From assembly GCF_001462205.1 (NCBI RefSeq), contig NZ_LKIR01000135.1:1-44004 (forward strand): 44,004 nt of DNA, given 5' to 3'. Below are positions 14,158 through 22,502 of the stretch, in pieces. Position 1 is the stretch's first letter; the number at the start of each line of letters is the position of its first letter. The notes below the pieces were generated by a model, which was not told the origin of the DNA, did no database searches, and saw nothing but the letters and a program-made list of their open reading frames with translations. This DNA is from Haloparvum sedimenti (GTDB lineage Archaea > Halobacteriota > Halobacteria > Halobacteriales > Haloferacaceae). Both the position numbers and the translations under genes were made by a program.

Positions 14158-17100
14158 ATGGCTCAGGCCGGGAATCAGGACCTCACGGAGCGGTTCATCC
14201 AGTTCTACCGGAACTACTACCGCGACGAGATCGGGACGCTCGCGCAGAACTACCCGAACGAGCAGCGGTCGCTGTTCCTCGACTACGACGACCTCTACCA
14301 GTTCGACCGCGACCTCGCGGAGGACTTCCGCAGCCAGCCGGACCAGATGCGCGAGTACGCCGAGGAGGCGCTCCGGCTCTACGACCTCCCCGCGGACGTG
14401 AGCCTCGGGCAGGCCCACGTTCGACTGGAAAACCTCCCGGAGAGCATCGACATCCGCGGCATCCGCGTCCACGACAACCACATCGGCAAGCTCGTCTCCA
14501 TCAAGGGCATCGTCCGCAAGGCGACGGACGTGCGCCCGAAGGTGACCGAGGCCGCCTTCGAGTGCCAGCGCTGCGGCACCATGACCTACATCCCGCAAGC
14601 CGACGGCGGCTTCCAGGAGCCACACGAGTGCCAGGGCTGTGAGCGACAGGGGCCGTTCAACGTCAACTTCGACCAGTCCGAGTTCGTCGACTCGCAGAAG
14701 CTCCGCATCCAGGAGTCCCCCGAGGGCCTCCGCGGCGGCGAGACCCCCCAGTCCATCGACGTGGACGTCGAGGACGACATCACCGGCAACGTCACGCCCG
14801 GCGACCACGTCACGGTCGTCGGCGTGCTCCACATCGAGCAGGTCCAGCAGGGCAACGAGAAGTCCGCCATCTTCGACCTCTACATGGACGGCGTCTCCGT
14901 CCGCATCGAGGACGAGGAGTTCGAGGACATGGACATCACGGCCGACGACGTCGAGGAGATCATCGAGCTCTCCAACCGCCCGACGCTGTACGAGGACATG
15001 GTGGCGTCGCTCGCGCCCGCCATCTACGGCTACGAGGAGGAGAAGCTCGCGATGATCCTCCAGCTCTTCTCGGGCGTCACGAAACACCTCCCCGACGGCT
15101 CCCGCATTCGCGGCGACCTCCACATGCTGCTGATCGGCGACCCTGGTACCGGGAAGTGCGTGGATGGGGACACGAGGGTGACGCTCGGGGACGGGCGTGA
15201 GGTCCCGATCCGCGAGGTGGTCGAGGACAACCTCGACGATCCGAAAGCCATCGATGACGGCGTATGGGACGCGGTCGACTTCGAGGTCCCCGCACTCCAG
15301 CAGGACGGGACGATCGGATCGTCGCGCGCGACGAAGGTCTGGAAGCGAGAGGCCCCGGAGCAGATGTACCGTATCGAGACTGCGTCGGGAAGAGAGATAG
15401 AGGTGACACCGTCGCATCCTCTGTTCGTCCAGCAGGATGGGCAGTTCGCCCCGACTACCGCGGACGAGCTCGAAGCTGGCGAATTCGTAGCTATCCCGAA
15501 CCATCTCGACGTGCAGGCGGACGACTCACTTGACGTCGACTTCCGCCGCGCGCAGTCGTACAACGCGGTGCGTCTCGATCCCCCTTCGCAGTGGACGCCG
15601 GAACTCGCCCGCCTGATCGGCTACATCGTTGCGGAGGGCTACGTTGAGAAGCGTGGCGACCACTCCGGCTTCGTCTCGATCACGAACAACGACGAAGCTG
15701 TTCTCTCCGACGCACGGAGGGGACTTCACGCGCTCGGTCTCGAGACCACCACGCGAGAACCACACCCCGGGAAGGACGCACGCGAGTTGATGTGTTCCGC
15801 AGGCGAATTCGTCGACTTCCTCGGAAGCCTTGACGATTCGCTGCTCAAAAATTCCGCAGAGAAGCGCGTCCCGACACCGATATTCGGAGCCTCCGAACGG
15901 ATCTCGAAGGCATTTATCAAAGCGTTCATCGAGGGGGAAGGACACGTCTCCACCACTCAGCGAGAGATAACCGTCGCATCGATCAGTGAGGAACTCCTCA
16001 TCGACGTGCGATCCCTTCTGCTTCAGCACGGAATCTCGGCCCAACTCCACGAGCGCCATAACGGTAGCCACCGCCTCCGGATCAGCGGTACCCAGTTCGA
16101 CAGATACGTCACCAAGATCGGGTTCATCACCGACCGCAAACAGCGTGCGGCCGAAGAGCACCTCAAAACGGATCGAAACACGAACCTGAACGTCGTTCCC
16201 AACGTGGGTCAAACACTTTGTCGTCTCCGTGAATCTCTCGGTCTCACGCAGTACGAGTGTGGTGTGCCACGCAACACGTATCGCCACTACGAAGCTGGGA
16301 ACCGAAATCCGAGCGTCGATGCCCTTGCTCAGGTTCTCGACGCTTTCGAGGACGCCCATTCGGACTCCGACCGCCCCAGCCACGATGCGACTGCTGAAGC
16401 CGATGGTGGGTCGATCCTTTCCGGCATTGCTGCGCTCAGACAGTTCGTAGATGGAGATGCTCGTTGGGACCGCATCGAGTCCATCGAACTGGTCGATACG
16501 GGGGCCGACTGGGTGTACGACCTCGAGGTCGCGGGAACGCACAATTACGTCTCGAACGGGGTCATCTCACACAACTCCCAGATGATCAGTTATGTCGAAA
16601 ATATTGCCCCAAGATCAGTTTATACGTCCGGAAAGGGATCAAGTGCAGCAGGGTTAACGGCCGCAGCTGTACGCGACGACTTCGGCGACGGTCAGCAGTG
16701 GTCCCTGGAGGCGGGCGCGCTCGTGCTCGCGGACAAGGGGATCGCCGCAGTCGACGAGCTAGACAAAATGGACTCGTCGGATAGGTCGGCAATGCACGAG
16801 GGGCTCGAACAGCAGAAGATCTCCGTCTCGAAGGCGGGGATCAACGCGACGCTGAAGGCGCGGTGTTCGCTGCTGGGCGCCGCGAACCCGAAGTACGGGC
16901 GGTTCGACCAGTACGAGCCCATCGGCGAGCAGATCGACCTCGAGCCGGCGCTCATCTCGCGGTTCGACCTCATCTTCACGGTGACGGACCAGCCGGACCC
17001 CGAACACGACTCGAAGCTCGCCAAGCATATCCTCAAGACGAACTACGCGGGCGAGTTGAACACCCAGATGACGGAGGTTCAGACGTCCGAGTTCACCAGC

Positions 17101-17679
17101 CAGGAGGTCGAGAACGTCACCGAGGAGGTGGCGCCGGAGATCGACGCGGACCTGCTGCGCAAGTACATCGCGTACGCCAAGCGGAACTGCTTCCCGACGA
17201 TGACCGACGAGGCGAAGGGCCACATCGAGCAGTTCTACGTCGACCTGCGGTCGAAGGGGATGGACGAGGACTCGCCGGTCCCGGTCACCGCCCGCCAGCT
17301 GGAGGCGCTCGTCCGGCTCGCGGAGGCCAGCGCCCGCGTCCGCCTCTCGGACACGGTCGAGCTGGAGGACGCGGAGCGCTCGACGGAGATCGTGGAGTCG
17401 TGTCTGCAGGACATCGGCATCGACCCGGAGACGGGACAGTTCGACGCGGACGTGGTGGAGACGGGCACCTCGAAGAGCCAGCGCGACCGCATCAAGAACA
17501 TCAAGGGGCTCATCGCGGAGATCGAAGACGAGTACGAGGAGGGCGCGCCGGTCGACGAGGTGCTCGACCGCGCCGGCGAGATCGGGATGGACCCCGGGAA
17601 GGCGGAGGAGGAGATCGAGAAGCTCCGCCGGAAGGGCGAGGTGTACGAACCGCAGCAGAACCACCTCCGCACGACCTGA
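14158..17679 (+). CDS. mcm: Replicative helicase MCM, interrupted by an intein
   Basis: 1173 aa as translated; about 700 aa after splicing, the normal haloarchaeal MCM size. The N-terminal domain includes a zinc site (CQRCGTM ... CQGCERQ, about 141-165) and OB fold. The AAA+ core has Walker A GDPGTGK (327-333), split from the following Ser by the intein. After the intein come Walker B (AAVDELDKM), sensor 1 (LLGAANP) and the arginine finger (SRFDLIF). The C-terminus ends in a winged-helix segment. MCM unwinds DNA at replication forks. ATG 14158 (MAQAGNQD) matches the family N-terminus; an open extension of 8 codons exists. Next gene 4 nt downstream. Extein codons just 3' of the intein are oddly AT-ending (see findings). 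Confidence 0.98.
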   Translation: MAQAGNQDLTERFIQFYRNYYRDEIGTLAQNYPNEQRSLFLDYDDLYQFDRDLAEDFRSQPDQMREYAEEALRLYDLPADVSLGQAHVRLENLPESIDIRGIRVHDNHIGKLVSIKGIVRKATDVRPKVTEAAFECQRCGTMTYIPQADGGFQEPHECQGCERQGPFNVNFDQSEFVDSQKLRIQESPEGLRGGETPQSIDVDVEDDITGNVTPGDHVTVVGVLHIEQVQQGNEKSAIFDLYMDGVSVRIEDEEFEDMDITADDVEEIIELSNRPTLYEDMVASLAPAIYGYEEEKLAMILQLFSGVTKHLPDGSRIRGDLHMLLIGDPGTGKCVDGDTRVTLGDGREVPIREVVEDNLDDPKAIDDGVWDAVDFEVPALQQDGTIGSSRATKVWKREAPEQMYRIETASGREIEVTPSHPLFVQQDGQFAPTTADELEAGEFVAIPNHLDVQADDSLDVDFRRAQSYNAVRLDPPSQWTPELARLIGYIVAEGYVEKRGDHSGFVSITNNDEAVLSDARRGLHALGLETTTREPHPGKDARELMCSAGEFVDFLGSLDDSLLKNSAEKRVPTPIFGASERISKAFIKAFIEGEGHVSTTQREITVASISEELLIDVRSLLLQHGISAQLHERHNGSHRLRISGTQFDRYVTKIGFITDRKQRAAEEHLKTDRNTNLNVVPNVGQTLCRLRESLGLTQYECGVPRNTYRHYEAGNRNPSVDALAQVLDAFEDAHSDSDRPSHDATAEADGGSILSGIAALRQFVDGDARWDRIESIELVDTGADWVYDLEVAGTHNYVSNGVISHNSQMISYVENIAPRSVYTSGKGSSAAGLTAAAVRDDFGDGQQWSLEAGALVLADKGIAAVDELDKMDSSDRSAMHEGLEQQKISVSKAGINATLKARCSLLGAANPKYGRFDQYEPIGEQIDLEPALISRFDLIFTVTDQPDPEHDSKLAKHILKTNYAGELNTQMTEVQTSEFTSQEVENVTEEVAPEIDADLLRKYIAYAKRNCFPTMTDEAKGHIEQFYVDLRSKGMDEDSPVPVTARQLEALVRLAEASARVRLSDTVELEDAERSTEIVESCLQDIGIDPETGQFDADVVETGTSKSQRDRIKNIKGLIAEIEDEYEEGAPVDEVLDRAGEIGMDPGKAEEEIEKLRRKGEVYEPQQNHLRTT
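15157..16575 (+). mobile_element. MCM intein with LAGLIDADG nuclease and extra HTH
   Basis: A 473-aa in-frame intein inserted directly after the Walker A Lys (GDPGTGK | C...HN | S). The first residue is Cys (MCM residue 334); block B is TPSH at intein 84-87; block F/G ends VYDLEVAGTHNYVSNGVISHN; and the +1 residue is Ser. These are complete class 1 splicing elements. Two LAGLIDADG helices, LARLIGYIVAEG (150-161) and FIKAFIEGEG (253-262), keep their acidic residues, so the homing endonuclease may be active. Residues about 353-395 (LCRLRESLGLTQYEC, YRHYEAGNRNPSVDALA) look like an added Cro/XRE-type helix-turn-helix. Codon use is less GC-rich than in the extein. Confidence 0.95.
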
Positions 17680-17682
17680 TCG

Positions 17683-17991
17683 ATGGACCGCATCTCTGCC
17701 ATCCGCAACATCGAGGACGCGATCCGGTCGTTCGAGGACGGCGAGTGCGACCTCTCCGAGACCGAGCGCCGGGTGGCGTCGATCCTCCGCACGTACGCGA
17801 CGGAGTTCGACGGCGACGGCGACGTGTTCCGCGCGGTCGGCGACCCGCCCGCGGACGGGACAGTCGTGGTCGCCCCCTCGGAACCGGCGGCCCGCGAACG
17901 CGTCCGTGAGCGCACGCTCACCCGGAGCGGCGCGGACGGTGACCGGACCGCCCAGGACGGGGACTGCTCCTTCGAGATCGAACGTGTCTGA
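17683..17991 (+). CDS. Conserved haloarchaeal protein downstream of mcm
   Basis: 102 aa, starting MDRISAIRNIEDAIRSFEDGEC, with a helical first half and a beta-rich second half (GTVVVAPSEPAARERVRERT). There are no known catalytic motifs. Its ATG lies 4 nt after the mcm stop, so it is very likely co-transcribed. I recall small genes following mcm in other haloarchaea, and this one fits that place. Function unknown. Confidence 0.8.
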   Translation: MDRISAIRNIEDAIRSFEDGECDLSETERRVASILRTYATEFDGDGDVFRAVGDPPADGTVVVAPSEPAARERVRERTLTRSGADGDRTAQDGDCSFEIERV

Positions 17992-18069
17992 GAAGCGGTC
18001 CGCCCCACGGCTCCCCGACAAATATTCTCTTCCGATAAACTTAATTTAGAAACATTCGGAAAGGATCGT

Positions 18070-18408
18070 ATGTTGTTGGTAGTGACGTACTCGTCGGACG
18101 CACGGACGGCGCTCCGGAACGCGTGCCGGCGCCACGAGGACAGCGTCGTCCGGCGGTTCGGCCGCGCGGCGTTGCTGGAGGCGACTGCCTACGGCGCGTT
18201 TCTCGCGCTCCGGCTTCGGGCCGCTCATCGAGGCGATGTGCAGGTCGAGCGGACGGTACCGTTCAACGAGTTCGCGGACGTGGACGCGTCGGTCCGCGAG
18301 GCGGCGGCCGCGTACGCGGAACGGGACGAACCGTCGACGCCGTACGCGAAGTTCGCCGCCGGGACGGAGCATCCGGATCCGGAGACGCTCCGCGCGCGTG
18401 ACCTGTAG
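18070..18408 (+). CDS. Conserved haloarchaeal protein of the mcm-minD string
   Basis: 112 aa, MLLVVTYSSDARTALRNACR..., an alpha/beta protein with a conserved-looking YGAFLALRLRA and VERTVPFNEFAD. There are no transmembrane segments and no motif that names a function. A clear AT-rich promoter (ACTTAATTTAG) lies about 25-30 nt upstream in an otherwise GC-rich gap, so a new transcript probably starts here and runs through the next genes. The following gene starts on the base after its stop codon. Confidence 0.8.
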   Translation: MLLVVTYSSDARTALRNACRRHEDSVVRRFGRAALLEATAYGAFLALRLRAAHRGDVQVERTVPFNEFADVDASVREAAAAYAERDEPSTPYAKFAAGTEHPDPETLRARDL

Positions 18409-19299
18409 ATGGAGGTACGCGTCGGAAGCGTCGAGGCGTCGGGGCGAGCGGTGGACCTGTCGGCCGCGGTGGAGCGCGGGGAGGTTCCGACCGACCGGGC
18501 CACGCTCGCGGAGGCGCTGGCGAGCGCCGTCGAGGCGGGAGCGGACCCCGCGTGTGTGGGCGTCCCCGTCGCGGTGTCGGCTTCCGACTCCGGCCCGGGG
18601 CACGCGGCTCTCGGGCTGGTTCCGGACGGTCGAACCGTCCGCGGGCGACTTGCCGCCGCGGCCCGCTCTCGGGGCAAGACCGCCTCGGTCGCGGAGGAGT
18701 TGGCCGCGCGCCGCGAGGAACTCGCGTCGCTGCCCGAACCGTCCGTCGACCTTCAAGAAGCCCGCGAACGCGCCGCTGATGCGCGTGGCGAGGAGGAGCG
18801 GCTTCGCGAGCGCGTGGCCTCGCTCCGCGGCGAGGTGAACGCCCGGCGGGACCTCGACGCCGCCACCGACGACGCGGAAGCCGCGCTTCGGGAGGCCGCG
18901 ACGGCACTCTCGGAGGCGGAGACGGCGCGTATCGCCGCCGAACAGGCACTCGAACGCGCACGGCGGCGGGCACGGGAGGCGCGGGATACCCGTGAACGCC
19001 GCCTCGAACTCGCGGACGCGGTCGGGAACCTCGCGCGGGCTGCTCGGCGGGAATTAGCGGACGCCGTGCGTCCGGCGGTTCACGAAGCGCTCGCTGCCGT
19101 CCCGGGTCCTGATGGGTCCGTCCCGCCCACCGGCCACCGCGACCGGGACCTTTCCGCGATGGACCCCCCGACCGTCTCGCTGGCTGCGATCCGCGTCGCG
19201 GACCTGGACGCGCCGGTCGTCCTCGCACTCGAACGTCGCCGATTCGCGGACGCCGCAGCCGCGGCTCGGACGCTCGGCGTCCCCGTGATCCGCCTCTGA
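18409..19299 (+). CDS. Coiled-coil protein of the mcm-minD string
   Basis: 296 aa. The N-terminal 110 residues form a small beta-rich domain (MEVRVGSVEASGRAVDLSAAV). Residues about 125-225 are a long heptad-like helix rich in Ala, Glu and Arg (EEERLRERVASLRGEV, EAALREAATALSEAETARIA), a probable coiled coil. The C-terminal part ends VVLALERRRFADAAAAARTLGVPVIRL. No signal peptide. TAG of the preceding gene and this ATG abut directly, indicating an operon. Function unknown; the coiled coil suggests a protein-protein interaction role alongside the ATPase two genes on. Confidence 0.8.
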   Translation: MEVRVGSVEASGRAVDLSAAVERGEVPTDRATLAEALASAVEAGADPACVGVPVAVSASDSGPGHAALGLVPDGRTVRGRLAAAARSRGKTASVAEELAARREELASLPEPSVDLQEARERAADARGEEERLRERVASLRGEVNARRDLDAATDDAEAALREAATALSEAETARIAAEQALERARRRAREARDTRERRLELADAVGNLARAARRELADAVRPAVHEALAAVPGPDGSVPPTGHRDRDLSAMDPPTVSLAAIRVADLDAPVVLALERRRFADAAAAARTLGVPVIRL

Positions 19300-19381
19300 T
19301 CGTCGCTCTATCCTGGGAAGTGCCGCTGGCCTCCGCGCGACCGAACGGACATTTATGTTCGAAAGCGAGCCACTCCGGCGC

Positions 19382-20182
19382 ATGGACCTGCAGTGGACCC
19401 GCCGCCGCGAGGCGGGCGTCGCGTTCGTCGCCTGCCGCCTCGTCAATGACGCGAGCGTGCCTCGGAACGCTCGACTCGAGAACCGACTCGACGGGCCGGT
19501 ACTTCCCCCACGTCGCGGCGGGGTACCCGAGGCGGGCTGGGACGCGGACGGGGCGACGCTCGCGGTCGACGCCGGCGAGACGCGTGCGGTCGGCTACGCC
19601 TGTCCGGCGCCGACCACGGAGAGCGACGGGGCGCCAGTCGAACTGGCGAGCGTCGAGCGCGCCGACGAGGTGGACACGAACGATACCGAGAACGGCCCCG
19701 ACCCGACCGCAGCGATCCGGACACTCGGTGACCACCGCCCGCCGAGGGAAGCGTGTGACCCTCAGCTGACTGTGAACGCCCCACACGCGACGGCACCGCC
19801 CGAAACTGCGTCGTCGGCCGCAGAGGCGCCCGCGATCGAGTTCGATGAGGACTCCGCCACCGCGAGGTCATCGAGCGCCCAGTCGGGCGAGGAACGGGAA
19901 GACGGGACAACGGTTGCGCCCGCGGAGCCCGCTGCGGTCGAAGCGTGGCTGGACGCAGTCGAGCGGCGCGTCGCCCGGGCGGAGCGACTCGACGGCGCGG
20001 ACGTGGCGACCGCGACGGAGGTGTTTGCGATAACCGGCGGGGCCGCGGCTGCAGCGGACCTCGTCGCCCGGGTCGAGTCGGATGCGGACCGATTGACGAC
20101 GGTCGCCGAGCGGGCCCACACGCTCGCGGAGCGCGCGGCGGCGACGGAGCCACCGACCGACGCGTTCGATCGCCTGGTGTGA
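19382..20182 (+). CDS. Conserved haloarchaeal protein upstream of minD
   Basis: 266 aa from ATG 19382 (MDLQWTRRREAGVAFVACRLVND). This start is preferred over ATG 19355 because that codon lies inside the TATA-like element CATTTATG, about 27 nt upstream of 19382, which predicts a leaderless transcript. The N-terminal ~90 residues look like a beta-sandwich (NDASVPRNARLENRLDGPV), the middle is low-complexity and acidic, and the C-terminal ~80 residues are helical. Its last codon overlaps the GTG start of the MinD-like gene by 4 nt (GTGA), so the two are translationally linked. Confidence 0.8.
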   Translation: MDLQWTRRREAGVAFVACRLVNDASVPRNARLENRLDGPVLPPRRGGVPEAGWDADGATLAVDAGETRAVGYACPAPTTESDGAPVELASVERADEVDTNDTENGPDPTAAIRTLGDHRPPREACDPQLTVNAPHATAPPETASSAAEAPAIEFDEDSATARSSSAQSGEEREDGTTVAPAEPAAVEAWLDAVERRVARAERLDGADVATATEVFAITGGAAAAADLVARVESDADRLTTVAERAHTLAERAAATEPPTDAFDRLV

Positions 20183-20844
20183 TCCTCGCCGTCGCGGGCG
20201 GAAAGGGGGGCGTCGGCAAGACGACGCTGGCGTACAACCTCGCGGCCGCACTGTCGGCCGTCGTCGTCGACGCCGACCTCGGCATGGCCGACCTCCCAAT
20301 CGGTCGAGGCAGCGGGCCGGACCTTCACGACGTACTCGCCGGTCGTGCGGACCCGGTCGAGTGCGTTCGCGGCGGACCGGTCCCGGTGGTCCCCTGCGGA
20401 CGCTCGTTCGCCGGCGCTCGCGCGTGCGACCTCACCGAAGTCGCTGGCGCGCTCCGCGCGGTTGAGCGGCGTCACGAGACCGTCGTCGTCGACTGTCCGG
20501 CCGGCCGCCGGGCGGACGCCGGCGTGCCGCTGGCGGCCGCGGACGCCTGCCTGCTCGCCGTCTCCCCGCGCGCGTTCGCGCTGGCGGACGCGATCCGAAT
20601 GCGGGAACTCGCCCGCGAGCTGGGCGCCGGGCTCGTCGCCGCGGCGGTCAACCGCGTCGTCGACCCCGCCGAGGTGCCGACCGGCCGCGTCGCGGACGCG
20701 CTGGGCGCGCCGACGCACGTCGTTCCGGCGGATCCGCGGGTAGGGCGTTCAGTGACCGAGGAGGAGCCCGTCGTCGACGCGGCGCCGGAAAGCGACGCGG
20801 CCGCGGCGGTGCAGTCGCTGGCCGAGCGCGTGCCGGCGGACTGA
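20179..20844 (+). CDS. minD: MinD/ParA-like ATPase
   Basis: 221 aa. The deviant Walker A GKGGVGKTT (residues 8-16) with its signature Lys is diagnostic for the MinD/ParA/Mrp P-loop class. VVVDADLGMADL supplies switch I and VVVDCPAG the Walker B/switch II. It is short for the family, and I do not see a clear C-terminal membrane-binding amphipathic helix, so membrane cycling as in bacterial MinD is uncertain. Haloarchaea have several MinD paralogues; as I recall, Haloferax volcanii MinD1 sits a few genes after mcm, so this is probably that orthologue. The GTG start overlaps the preceding stop. Confidence 0.88.
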   Translation: MILAVAGGKGGVGKTTLAYNLAAALSAVVVDADLGMADLPIGRGSGPDLHDVLAGRADPVECVRGGPVPVVPCGRSFAGARACDLTEVAGALRAVERRHETVVVDCPAGRRADAGVPLAAADACLLAVSPRAFALADAIRMRELARELGAGLVAAAVNRVVDPAEVPTGRVADALGAPTHVVPADPRVGRSVTEEEPVVDAAPESDAAAAVQSLAERVPAD

Positions 20845-20871
20845 TCGAGCGGAAAAGCGGACTGCGGGCAG

Positions 20872-21171
20872 CTACAGCCAGAGCAGTTGCGCGTGTCGGG
20901 TCTCGTCGAACTCCAGCACGGCGTCCTCGTCGACGAGGCCGGCCTCGACGGCGACGCCGACCGCTTCGGTGCCGACGATGTTCGCCACCTGCGCGCGCTT
21001 GAGTCCGGCGACGACTTCCTCGCGGGTCGCCTCCACGGCCTCGGGGCCGCCGTAGAAGTGCTCCTCGACGGTGATGGAGGCGCGCCCGTTCTCGTAGGTC
21101 TCGCCGATGCAGTCCGGGTCGCAGACGGAGACGAGCAGCCCCTCGTTCGTCTCGCGCTCGCGGAGCAGCAC
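20872..21171 (-). CDS. DUF424 family protein
   Basis: 99 aa (LLRERETNEGLLVSVCD ... GETYENGRASITVEEHFYGG ... ANIVGTEAVGVAVEAGLVDE). The E-x-G-R-A-x-I-x-V-x-x-x-F-Y-G-G block and the NIVG-x-x-A-V block match the archaeal DUF424 family, suspected from gene context to work in translation or RNA metabolism; no activity is proven. It uses a GTG start that directly follows the TAG of the TPR gene with zero spacing. It converges on the MinD-like gene. Confidence 0.85.
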   Translation of the reverse strand: MLLRERETNEGLLVSVCDPDCIGETYENGRASITVEEHFYGGPEAVEATREEVVAGLKRAQVANIVGTEAVGVAVEAGLVDEDAVLEFDETRHAQLLWL

Positions 21172-22065
21172 CTAGAACCCCTCCGGGCCCTCCCCTTCGA
21201 GCTGGCGTCCGTCGAAGGGGGACTCCTCGCCCTCGGGCTCGCCCGTCGGCGGAGCGCCGGCGCCCGGCGGGCCCGCTCCGCCGGGAGCACCGCCCGCTCC
21301 GGGCGCGCCGCCGGGACCGCCGCCGCCGTGCTCCTCGACGAGCTCCTGTTCCTGCTGTTGACGGAGCTCCTCTGCCTGTTCGGCGACCTCTTCCGCCTGT
21401 TCGGTCTCGCCCGCTTTCTCCAGCGCGCGGGCCTTCTCCTCCAGCACGTCGGCGTTCCGGTGGCCGAGGCGGATCGCGTTGTCGAAGCAGGTGACGGCGT
21501 CCTCCGCGAGCCCGCGCTCGACCAGGAAGAAGCCCCGGTTGTACCACGCCTGTGCGAACCGGGGGTCGATCTCGACGGCGCGCTCGGCGTGTTCGAGCGC
21601 CTGTTCGTGACGGCCGAACTCCCACAGCGAGTAGGCGAGGTTCGTCTCCGCGGTCGCGGCGTGCTCCGAGTCGTCGTCGATCCGGAGCGCCTCCTCGTAG
21701 GCGCCGATCGCCTGGTCGTACTCCTCCAGTTCCGCGTGTGCGGCGCCCTTGTTCACCCACGCCTCCTGCTCCTCGAGGGAGTCGTCCTCAGCGAACATGG
21801 CGGCGCGCTCGAACGTCGAGGTCGCCTCCTCGAAGCGATTGATCCCCATGTATGACAGCCCCACGTCGAGGATCTGGTCAACGTCGACCTCGTCGCTGGC
21901 GATGTTGCGACGGTCCAACTCGTCGGTGATGACGCGCGTGTCGACCGGGTCCTCCTTCGTCGGGTCGGCCTTCAGCTCCGGCGGGTCGAGCGTGAACTCC
22001 TCGTAGTCCTCGTCGAGCCCCTGCCCGGACGAGAACTCGTGGCGGTCGTCCTGCTGGTCGGTCAT
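21172..22065 (-). CDS. TPR-repeat protein
   Basis: 297 aa. An acidic N-terminal segment (1-60) leads to about four or five tetratricopeptide repeats between residues 62 and 220: ILDVGLSYMGINRFEEATSTF, EAWVNKGAAHAELEEYDQAI, ETNLAYSLWEFGRHEQALEHA and AWYNRGFFLVERGLAEDAVT. A charged helix (EEVAEQAEELRQQQEQEL) and a Gly/Pro/Ala-rich tail (250-275) follow. No signal or membrane segment, so cytoplasmic. TPRs mediate protein-protein contacts; the partner is unknown. It is in an operon with the DUF424 gene. The 70 nt upstream separate it from repeat R2. Confidence 0.9.
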   Translation of the reverse strand: MTDQQDDRHEFSSGQGLDEDYEEFTLDPPELKADPTKEDPVDTRVITDELDRRNIASDEVDVDQILDVGLSYMGINRFEEATSTFERAAMFAEDDSLEEQEAWVNKGAAHAELEEYDQAIGAYEEALRIDDDSEHAATAETNLAYSLWEFGRHEQALEHAERAVEIDPRFAQAWYNRGFFLVERGLAEDAVTCFDNAIRLGHRNADVLEEKARALEKAGETEQAEEVAEQAEELRQQQEQELVEEHGGGGPGGAPGAGGAPGGAGPPGAGAPPTGEPEGEESPFDGRQLEGEGPEGF

Positions 22066-22187
22066 ATGGACGCAAGTTGGCGGTCGCGGAGGGTAAGGGT
22101 TACGTCGCGGACGGCACGAATTGATAGATTCGGATAGTGCTTTCAGATTCTCAGTACGGCGTACCCGTGTGCGTCTCAGTTATGGGT

Positions 22188-22467
22188 CTGCTGATCGGGA
22201 CAGCAACACCCAGAAAGCCCCAGCCGGCTCGACCCGCCGGGCCTCGCTGCGCGCTCGCGCCCCTCAGCACCGCCCGGCGCGAGTGCTTGCGTCGTCCGGG
22301 CGGGACCGAGCCGGCTGCCCCTTTCAGTCCCACCCCGCCCCGCTCCGCCCCGCACAGCACAGCAGCCTCACTCCTCCCCAGCCTCGGCCGCGGGCCGGCC
22401 GCGAAACCGCACCGCAGCCGGCCGGCCCGCGACCTCCCTCGCGCGCGTTTCTCGCGCGCGCCGACCG
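22188..22467 (-). repeat. Large dispersed structured repeat R2
   Basis: This is the simpler copy of the R1 family, in the opposite orientation. Read on the minus strand it has CGGTCGGCGCGCGCGAGAAA, the GC palindrome (22389-22400 with 22420-22431), GGCTGGGGAGG, GTGGGACTGAAAGGGGC, GCCGGCTGGGGCTTTCTGGG and the hairpin TGCTG-TCCCGAT-CAGCA. Neither twin-hairpin unit is present; the site where R1 carries copy A reads CTGCGGTGCGG. It fills the gap between divergent TPR and RNA-ligase-like genes and ends about 35 nt before the latter. Confidence 0.85.
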
Positions 22468-22502
22468 CTTTATCGGCCCGGGCGCGCTACTGTGGGGCGA
22501 CC

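Noticed and set aside
16759-18021. Minus-strand frame of 420 codons opposite the mcm 3' half
   Set aside because: Antisense shadow of mcm and the following gene; no promoter and no recognisable domain.
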